Origin: Candidatus Omnitrophota bacterium
Lineage (GTDB): Bacteria; Omnitrophota; Gorgyraeia; 1-14-0-20-64-10; JACQQZ01
Length of the DNA stretch: 5,611 nucleotides
Reading direction: 5' to 3'
Assembly (NCBI GenBank): GCA_016206755.1
Contig: JACQQZ010000137.1
Location: forward strand, 1 to 5,611
Each line of letters opens with the position of its first letter. Within the stretch, counting starts at the first letter, position 1. Below, one piece after another: positions 1-4,842 of this stretch. The notes under the pieces are model-generated. The model was given only the letters and a program-made list of their open reading frames with translations. It was not told the origin of the DNA and did no database searches. Made by a program: the position numbers and the translations under genes.

Positions 1-194
1 GCAACGCATTCCATCGGGTCTACGCCGCGCTCCACTTTTTTTCCGACCACCTCTTCCAGAAATCGCTGAACGATCGGCATGCGCGTCGGACCACCGACCA
101 AAATGATCTTGTCAATGTCGGAGGGTTTCATCTTCGCATCCGACATCGCTTGCTCCGCGGGATGGCGGCAGCGATTGATGATGGGGCTGATCAA
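1..194 (-). pseudogene. dnaK: Continuation of dnaK after the amber codon (partial, runs off window)
   Basis: Directly after the TAG, in the same frame, 64 open codons read as continuing Dna[18 protein letters not shown], then [36 protein letters not shown] and [21 protein letters not shown] is the second adenosine-binding motif. No residue is missing against the family pattern across the stop, so this is a substitution-type nonsense lesion and not a frameshift. It is labelled pseudogene for convenience; if the stop is an error or is read through, 1-1043 is one intact partial dnaK. An in-frame ATG at 146-144, preceded by GGAG at 6 nt, might allow reinitiation, but the fragment would start mid-domain. 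The substrate-binding domain and probably dnaJ lie beyond the left edge. Confidence 0.8.
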
Positions 195-1043
195 CTATAA
201 CAGCTTTCCGCGCGTGAAGGTCTTGGTCAAATGTTTCGGCCCGGACTGATCCGCGGTGATAAACGGCAAATTGATGTCCGTCTGCATGGCGCTGGACAGC
301 TCGATTTTTGCTTTTTCCGCCGCTTCGCGGATGCGCTGAACCGCCATCTTGTCATTGCGCAGATCGATGCCGGTCTCGCGCTGAAACTCCCGCGCGATCC
401 AATCCAAAATGGCCTGATCCATATCCGTTCCGCCCAGTTGCGTATCGCCGCTGGTGGCCTTGACTTCAAAAACGCCCTGCGCCATGTCCATGATCGTCAC
501 GTCGAGCGTGCCGCCGCCCAAGTCAAACACCATGATCTTTTGTTCTTTGTCGGCCTTGTCCAAGCCGTAAGCCAGACAGGCCGCCGTTGGCTCATTGACA
601 ATGCGCAGCACCTTCAAACCGGAAATCTCACCGGCATCCTTGGTCGCCTGGCGCTGGTTGTCGTTGAAATAGGCCGGAACCGTAATCACGGCTTCCGTCA
701 CAGCGTCGCTCAAATAGGCCTCGGCATCCTGCTTGACCTTTTGCAGAATGAATGCCGAAACTTGCTGCGGCGTGTACTCCTGCCCGTGAATTTTGAAGAT
801 GTGGTCCGTTCCCATCTTCCGCTTGGCCGCCTGGATCGTGCCTTCCGGATTGATGGCGGCCTGCCGGCGCGCCGGTTCCCCGACCAAACGCTGCCCATCT
901 TTTGTGAATGCCACATAGGACGGGAAGGCCTTGCCTCCCAAACTGGTCCCCTCCGCGGAGGGGACAATGACGGGACGTCCTCCCTCCATCACCGCTGCCG
1001 CTGAATTTGATGTTCCCAAGTCGATTCCAATTGCGCGTGGCAT
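195..1043 (-). CDS. dnaK: Chaperone DnaK (Hsp70), N-terminal part ended by an in-frame amber codon
   Basis: DnaK is the ATP-dependent chaperone that works with GrpE and DnaJ. These 282 codons encode most of the nucleotide-binding domain: phosphate-1 GIDLGTSNS (6-14), [18 protein letters not shown] (121-138), [14 protein letters not shown] (147-160), phosphate-2 [11 protein letters not shown] (174-184), [11 protein letters not shown] (199-209) and [13 protein letters not shown] (239-251). The frame stops at TAG (197-195) right after TRGKLL, where the family reads TR(A/G)K(L/F)ExL. DnaK normally has about 600 or more residues. This product would lack the adenosine motif, part of lobe II and the whole substrate-binding domain, so it should not work alone. 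The frame continues with conserved DnaK sequence beyond the stop. Between KMGTD and HGQEYTPQQ (77-93) the protein lacks the insertion seen in E. coli DnaK. Confidence 0.93.
   Translation of the reverse strand: MPRAIGIDLGTSNSAAAVMEGGRPVIVPSAEGTSLGGKAFPSYVAFTKDGQRLVGEPARRQAAINPEGTIQAAKRKMGTDHIFKIHGQEYTPQQVSAFILQKVKQDAEAYLSDAVTEAVITVPAYFNDNQRQATKDAGEISGLKVLRIVNEPTAACLAYGLDKADKEQKIMVFDLGGGTLDVTIMDMAQGVFEVKATSGDTQLGGTDMDQAILDWIAREFQRETGIDLRNDKMAVQRIREAAEKAKIELSSAMQTDINLPFITADQSGPKHLTKTFTRGKLL
946..965. repeat. Perfect 20-bp palindrome within dnaK coding sequence
   Basis: The half-site GTCCCCTCCG is followed immediately by its exact reverse complement CGGAGGGGAC. It encodes residues about 26-33 of DnaK (the VPSAEGT segment). 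As RNA it could fold into an 8-bp GC-rich stem with a CGCG loop, about 80 nt into the coding region. No function is known to me. The match is seen directly; any role is inference. Confidence 0.6.
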
Positions 1044-1048
1044 GTTTC

Positions 1049-1567
1049 TTACTCCTTTCGATCTTCTTTGTTTTCTTGAGGATCTTGCGGTTTGACCGCA
1101 ACTTTCACCGTGGCCGGTCGAATGACCCGGCCATCCATCAAATATCCTGTGCGAAGCTCCTCGACCACGGTGTCCGCCGGAAACTCCTCCGTTTCCGCAT
1201 GAGCGACGGCCTCATGCCGAAGCGGATCAAACGGCTTGCCGACAGCGTCCATGCGCTCGACGCCGTTGACCCTCAAAAAATCGAGCAGGCGCCGGTGAAC
1301 CATCTGCATCCCCGTTTTCATCTGCCCGCCATCGCCGCCGGCCGGGCCGTGATTTTCAATCGCCTTCACGATTCGCTCAAAATCATCCACGACATCCAAG
1401 AAATCCGTCAGCAGCCGTTCTCCGACGCGCTGTTCGCATTCCAGTTGTTCTTTGAGCATCCGTTTGCGCGAATTCTCAAAATCGGCCATCAGGCGCAGCA
1501 TCTGATCTTTCATCTCTTCCGCCTGAGCCGCCTGTTTTTTCAGCGCTTCAATTTCTTCCTCGCTCAT
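1049..1567 (-). CDS. grpE: Nucleotide exchange factor GrpE
   Basis: GrpE releases ADP from DnaK and so drives the chaperone cycle in the cytoplasm. The 172-residue protein is at the short end of the family, with only a brief acidic N-terminus ([12 protein letters not shown]). Residues about 5-60 are the long paired helix with [14 protein letters not shown] (28-41). Residues 60-110 hold DDFERIVKA and the [19 protein letters not shown] region. The C-terminal beta domain includes [12 protein letters not shown] (110-121) and [24 protein letters not shown] (134-157), which in known structures contacts the DnaK ATPase domain. The ATG overlaps the hrcA stop in ATGA. The nearest Shine-Dalgarno (GGAG, 11 nt away) is distant, so coupling to hrcA translation is likely. 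The stop is TAA, 5 nt before dnaK. Confidence 0.97.
   Translation of the reverse strand: MSEEEIEALKKQAAQAEEMKDQMLRLMADFENSRKRMLKEQLECEQRVGERLLTDFLDVVDDFERIVKAIENHGPAGGDGGQMKTGMQMVHRRLLDFLRVNGVERMDAVGKPFDPLRHEAVAHAETEEFPADTVVEELRTGYLMDGRVIRPATVKVAVKPQDPQENKEDRKE
1052..1058 (-). promoter_or_regulatory. Strong dnaK ribosome binding site inside the grpE 3' end
   Basis: The minus strand reads AAAGGAG, 8 nt before the dnaK ATG (1043-1041), overlapping the last grpE codons. It is the strongest Shine-Dalgarno in the window. This fits the need for more DnaK than HrcA or GrpE from the same message, and it fixes the dnaK start. Confidence 0.85.
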
Positions 1568-2598
1568 GCTGCAAACCGCTCCATCGCCCGGCCGATGGCC
1601 TCCGCCATCCGGTCAATCACCGGAATCACTTTGGAATATTCCATGCGCACCGGACCGATCACGCCGATGGCGCCGGTCGGACGATCGCCCACCCGATAGG
1701 GTGCCGCCACGATGCTGCAACGCTCAAACCCCGGGACTGAATTCTGAGAACCGATCGCCACCGTCCTTCGACCCTGGCGCGACACCTCAGAAAAAAACTC
1801 CACCAGCGGTTGCCTCACCTCCAACGCCTCCAGAAGACGCCAGGCGCCTTCCGGATCGCGAAACTCCGGATGGCTCATCAGGCGGGAAAATCCTTCGACC
1901 AGCAACAGATCTTCGAATTCATTGAATTTCCAGAGCTCCTGCGCCCGCCGATAAAGGTGGCTGAATGCGTTGGTGGTATCCACCAGCGCCTGCTCCAGCC
2001 GCCCGGAAACCGCGCCGAGCACCTGTCCGCTGAGTTCCTGATTCAGAAACCGGGCGACCCGCGAAAGCTCCGCCGTGTCGACCAATTCTTCAAATTCCAA
2101 GTAGACCGTTTTCAACATGCCGTCGGTCGTCACCAGAACACACAGCGCCCGGTGCTCATTGACCGGAATCAAATCAACCCTGCGCAATGCGCTCTGCATC
2201 ATGCAAGGAGCCAGAACCGCTCCGGCCTGGCCTGTCAGACGCGCCAACAGCCGCGCGGCCTCCCTCAACAAATCCAATGGCTCATCCGCCGGATTTTTGG
2301 CCAACGCATCCATGGCCCTGATCTCTTGCTCCGAGAGAACCTGCGGAACCATCAAAAGATCGACATAGTAACGGTAACCGCGATCCGTCGGAACGCGCCC
2401 GGCGGACGTATGGGGGTGGGACAAAAGCGAATGCTCCTCCAGATCCCCCATCACATTTCTCACGGTGGCCGGACTCAGGCGCAAATGGCAGCGCTTGACC
2501 ACCGCACGAGAGCCGACCGGGCAGGCAGTTTCAACATAGGTCTGAATGATAAATTCGAGTATTTTGTTTCTTCTGGAGTCCAAATGGGTTACGGTCAT
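1564..2598 (-). CDS. hrcA: Heat-inducible transcription repressor HrcA
   Basis: HrcA is the dimeric repressor of class I heat-shock genes and acts on the CIRCE site immediately upstream. Its 344 residues are normal for the family. The N-terminal winged helix-turn-helix is at about 9-80: RRNKILEFIIQTYVET, then PVGSRAVVKR, LSPATVRNVMGDLEEHSLL and the wing HTSAGRVPTDRGYRYYVD. The middle (about 85-270) is the GAF-like and inserted dimerisation region, with LIPVNEHRALCVLVTTDG at 143-160. The C-terminal signature IGSQNSVPGFERCSIVAAPY (282-301) and GAIGVIGPVRMEYSKVIPVID (309-329) closes the fold. The start is set by the AAAGAGG site and the short leader after CIRCE. The stop overlaps the grpE start as ATGA, which implies translational coupling. 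No truncation or odd residue stands out. Confidence 0.97.
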   Translation of the reverse strand: MTVTHLDSRRNKILEFIIQTYVETACPVGSRAVVKRCHLRLSPATVRNVMGDLEEHSLLSHPHTSAGRVPTDRGYRYYVDLLMVPQVLSEQEIRAMDALAKNPADEPLDLLREAARLLARLTGQAGAVLAPCMMQSALRRVDLIPVNEHRALCVLVTTDGMLKTVYLEFEELVDTAELSRVARFLNQELSGQVLGAVSGRLEQALVDTTNAFSHLYRRAQELWKFNEFEDLLLVEGFSRLMSHPEFRDPEGAWRLLEALEVRQPLVEFFSEVSRQGRRTVAIGSQNSVPGFERCSIVAAPYRVGDRPTGAIGVIGPVRMEYSKVIPVIDRMAEAIGRAMERFAA

Positions 2599-2603
2599 AA
2601 AAA

Positions 2604-2610
2604 CCTCTTT
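2604..2610 (-). promoter_or_regulatory. hrcA ribosome binding site
   Basis: The minus strand reads AAAGAGG followed by five T and then the ATG at 2598, a usable Shine-Dalgarno at short spacing that supports this start. Its first two bases are also the last two bases of CIRCE, so operator and translation signal abut with nothing between them. Confidence 0.7.
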
Positions 2611-2635
2611 AGCACTCAGCAGTATAGAGTGCTAA
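2609..2635. promoter_or_regulatory. CIRCE operator (HrcA binding site)
   Basis: This is a perfect match to the CIRCE consensus TTAGCACTC-N9-GAGTGCTAA, with both 9-bp arms exactly complementary and a 9-nt spacer. It lies between the hflX stop and the hrcA start and overlaps the promoter -10. HrcA binds this element as a repressor, and its activity is typically maintained by GroEL. Repression should ease when chaperonin is titrated by unfolded protein. With hrcA as the first gene downstream, this is an autoregulatory loop. Confidence 0.98.
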
Positions 2636-2649
2636 CATAAAACTGTCAA
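2621..2649 (-). promoter_or_regulatory. Sigma-70-type promoter of the hrcA-grpE-dnaK operon
   Basis: On the minus strand the -35 box TTGACA (2649-2644, perfect consensus) and the -10 box TATACT (2626-2621, one mismatch to TATAAT) are separated by exactly 17 bp. A run of six T lies just upstream of the -35 (2657-2652). The -35 overlaps the TGA stop of hflX, and the -10 fills most of the CIRCE spacer. Transcription would start near 2614, inside the second CIRCE arm, giving a leader of roughly 16 nt. HrcA bound to CIRCE would directly occlude RNA polymerase. The boxes are seen directly; the start site is inferred from spacing. Confidence 0.88.
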
Positions 2650-3974
2650 GCAAAAAAGCCATTGTTTTTCAGAAGGGGCTTGAGCGCCGGGGGGACCAAG
2701 GCATGAATTTCAATGAACCCATCCGCTTCCTTGCGATCCAAAACCGCCCCTTCCTGGTACAAACGATGCAACCAATGCTGCGCCGTTTGCGGAAGGATCA
2801 AACGAACCGGAATCATCAAGGAGCTGAGCTGATGAATCATTCGATCCAGAAGCTGGGGAAGCCCCTCCCCTTTGAGCGCCGATACAAACACCGCTTCCGG
2901 AAAACGGCGCTTCAAGATGCGCAGTTCCTCTTCCGGAATCAGGTCCATTTTATTCATGACGATCAATCGCTGCTTGGCCTCGGGCGTAATTTCCTGGAGC
3001 AGATCTTCGACCGCTTTAATCTGTTCGTCTCTGAGCGGCGAGCTGGAATCAACGACGTGAAGCAAAAGATGCGCTTCGACCACCTCCTCGAGCGTGGCGT
3101 GGAACGCCTCAATCAAATGGTGCGGCAGTTGATGAAGAAAACCGACCGTGTCGCTTAAAACCAAGAGCTGATGCGTCGGAAGCTTGAGACGCCGGGACAT
3201 CGGGTCCAATGTCGTGAACAGCTGGTCTTGTACGATGCCTTTGGAATTTGTCAGCGCGTTGAACAAAGTGGTCTTACCGGCATTGGTATAGCCCACCAGC
3301 GTGGCGGTGGCAATGGCGCGCTGCCGGCGTTCGCGGCGCATGTTGCCGCGCCGGCGGCGGATCAATTCAAGGTCCTTTTTTAATTTGACGATGCGGTTGC
3401 GAATGCGGCGGCGATCCATCTCCAGTTTTTGCTCACCGGGTCCGCGCGTTCCAATGCCGCCGCCCAATCGTGAAAGCCAAATCCCCTCGCCTGCCAACCG
3501 GGGTAAAAGATACTGATGCTGTGCGAGCTCCACCTGAACCTTGCCTTCCTGGGAGCGCGCGCGTTGTGCAAACAGATCCAAAATAAGCTGGGTCCGGTCG
3601 ATCACCTTCGATTGGATGATCTGTTCCAAATTGCGTTGTTGAGCAAAAGAGAGGTCCTGGTTGAAGATGACGACATCCGCGCGGTGCTGCTTGGCCAACT
3701 GGGCAATTTCTTCGGCTTTTCCGGTGCCGATCAAGATGGCGGGGGTCGGGGCTTCGCGCTGAGAGATGATTTGCCACACAGCCGACGCGCCCGTTGACTC
3801 CGCCAAATCTTTCAACTCCTGGGCGGCATCTTCCACCGGCCAGTCGTCATGATAAGAAGACTTGCGGAAAACAATCGTGACAAGGATGGCGCGTTCGCGA
3901 ACTCTTAAATCAACAGCCAAGGAAGGAACGAATGCCCCACGCGGTTTGCTCGGAAGATTCGAACGGAGAGACAT
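2646..3974 (-). CDS. hflX: Ribosome-associated GTPase HflX
   Basis: HflX is a GTPase that binds the 50S subunit and splits stalled or idle ribosomes, especially under heat stress. The 442-residue product has the HflX N-terminal domain: ERAILV at 27-32, GTGKAEEI at 83-90, NQDLSFAQQRNLE at 105-117, and the hallmark TRGPGEQKLEMDRRRIRNRI at 176-195. A basic helical linker follows at 202-219. The GTPase motifs are all present: G1 GYTNAGKTT (228-236), G2 FTTLDP (253-258), G3 DTVGF (275-279), G4 NKMD (341-344) and G5 SALKG (365-369). The C-terminal domain runs to the TGA stop at 2646-2648. The ATG at 3974 gives about 26 residues before the conserved region and a 65-nt overlap with miaA, with only a weak Shine-Dalgarno. 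A TTG near codon 19 is an alternative start. The stop codon is embedded in the -35 box of the hrcA promoter. Confidence 0.96.
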   Translation of the reverse strand: MSLRSNLPSKPRGAFVPSLAVDLRVRERAILVTIVFRKSSYHDDWPVEDAAQELKDLAESTGASAVWQIISQREAPTPAILIGTGKAEEIAQLAKQHRADVVIFNQDLSFAQQRNLEQIIQSKVIDRTQLILDLFAQRARSQEGKVQVELAQHQYLLPRLAGEGIWLSRLGGGIGTRGPGEQKLEMDRRRIRNRIVKLKKDLELIRRRRGNMRRERRQRAIATATLVGYTNAGKTTLFNALTNSKGIVQDQLFTTLDPMSRRLKLPTHQLLVLSDTVGFLHQLPHHLIEAFHATLEEVVEAHLLLHVVDSSSPLRDEQIKAVEDLLQEITPEAKQRLIVMNKMDLIPEEELRILKRRFPEAVFVSALKGEGLPQLLDRMIHQLSSLMIPVRLILPQTAQHWLHRLYQEGAVLDRKEADGFIEIHALVPPALKPLLKNNGFFA

Positions 3975-4842
3975 TCATCCAATGAATGCGGGAATCTTTC
4001 CGAAACCAGGTCATTTGTCGTTTTGAGTACCGGCGCGTTTCTTGTTGAATCAGGGGCTGAAGCTCTTCCAAAGGCAGCTTCGCTTCCAGAGCAGAAAAGA
4101 TCTGCCGGTAGCCCAGCGCTTGGCCGGCGGTTTTGCTCACGCCGTGGTCATGCAGATGCCGGGCTTCCTCGACCCAGCCGGCTTCCCACATCAGATCCAC
4201 GCGCTCGTTGATGCGGCTGTACAGATCCTGACGTTCCCTGAGAAGGCCGATTCGGCAAATCCGGCAGGAGGCCAACGGGCTTTTCGTCTCCTGCTGCCAG
4301 TGGCTCAGCGGTTTTCCGGACAGCTCATACACTTCCAGGGCCCGAATGATGCGACGCTGGTCGTTCGGATGGACTTTGGAGGCCGAATCAGGATCCACCT
4401 GCCGGAGCTGGCGATAGAGTGCGGGCAGCCCTTCCTCAAGCGCTTGGGTGGACAGCATCTGCCGAAGCTCCAAATTGGCCGCGGGGGCCGCGCACAATCC
4501 ATCCAGCAACGTTCGCAAGTAGAGCCCCGTTCCGCACACCAAGATCAGCATTCGCGAGCGCTGCAAGACGTTTTTGACGACGGTGACGGCATAATCGCGG
4601 TACATCGCGGCGGTAAATTCCATCTGCGGTTCCACCAAATCAATTCCGTGGTGCGCCACCTCTTCCACGTCCGGCGCAGACGGCTTGCCCGTGCCGACAT
4701 TCATCCCGCGATACACCTGCATTGCATCGACCACCAGAATTTCCGCGCTCAAACTTTTGGCCAAATCCATGGCCACGGCGCTCTTACCGCTGCCGGTCGG
4801 AGCCGTCAAAACCACCAAATCGTAGGAACGCTGCAATTTCAC
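3910..4842 (-). CDS. miaA: tRNA dimethylallyltransferase MiaA
   Basis: MiaA transfers a dimethylallyl group from DMAPP to N6 of A37 in tRNAs that read UNN codons, in the cytoplasm. The 310 residues match the usual family length. Visible motifs are the P-loop APTGSGKS (14-21), DAMQVYRGM (39-47), GTGKP (50-54), HHGIDLVEP (64-72), CGTGLYLR (103-110), HPNDQRRIIRALEVYELSGKPLS (158-180), GYRQI (244-248) and the C-terminal RRYSKRQMTWFRKD (270-283). The start is GTG at 4842, within a GTGA overlap with the upstream SPOR gene. An AAGGTGG Shine-Dalgarno-like stretch sits 4 nt before it. Two motif positions differ from the common family pattern: Ala replaces Ser in DSxQVY, and Cys replaces the first Gly in GGTGLY. 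The rest of the protein is intact, so I expect a working enzyme. The 3' end overlaps hflX by 65 nt. I see no hfq between miaA and hflX, unlike in E. coli. Confidence 0.97.
   Translation of the reverse strand: MKLQRSYDLVVLTAPTGSGKSAVAMDLAKSLSAEILVVDAMQVYRGMNVGTGKPSAPDVEEVAHHGIDLVEPQMEFTAAMYRDYAVTVVKNVLQRSRMLILVCGTGLYLRTLLDGLCAAPAANLELRQMLSTQALEEGLPALYRQLRQVDPDSASKVHPNDQRRIIRALEVYELSGKPLSHWQQETKSPLASCRICRIGLLRERQDLYSRINERVDLMWEAGWVEEARHLHDHGVSKTAGQALGYRQIFSALEAKLPLEELQPLIQQETRRYSKRQMTWFRKDSRIHWMNVSPFESSEQTAWGIRSFLGC
3972..3988 (-). repeat. 7-bp perfect inverted repeat over the hflX start codon
   Basis: Arms CATTCAT and ATGAATG are separated by 3 nt. The proposed hflX ATG (3974-3972) is the last three bases of the second arm on the mRNA. 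The repeat lies inside the miaA coding region. A 7-bp AU-rich stem with a 3-nt loop is weak. If it forms, it would cover the hflX start until ribosomes translating miaA open it. That role is inference, and a chance origin is plausible. Confidence 0.35.

Noticed and set aside
195..200. Frameshift as the cause of dnaK truncation
   Set aside because: Family residues align without gap on both sides of the TAG in one reading frame ([20 protein letters not shown]), so no insertion or deletion is needed.
864..875. 12-bp palindrome CCGGCGCGCCGG in dnaK
   Set aside because: About one 12-bp palindrome is expected by chance in a window this size, more in GC-rich sequence; it encodes the normal EPARRQ region.
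231..1004. Long plus-strand open frame opposite dnaK
   Set aside because: It mirrors the conserved minus-strand DnaK coding sequence. Its translation shows no recognisable domain, and long antisense frames opposite dnaK are a known by-product of codon bias.
1007..1699. Plus-strand open frame opposite grpE and the end of hrcA
   Set aside because: It crosses two well-supported minus-strand genes and shows no domain or convincing start signal.
2652..2681. Rho-independent terminator at the hflX 3' end
   Set aside because: There is an AAGCC/GGCTT stem followed by T residues, but only 5 bp with a 16-nt loop, inside the hflX coding sequence. It is too weak to call.
3330..3420. GC-rich, repeat-like stretch with many CGC/CGG triplets
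   Set aside because: It encodes the basic helical linker of HflX (residues about 186-219), which is normally arginine-rich.
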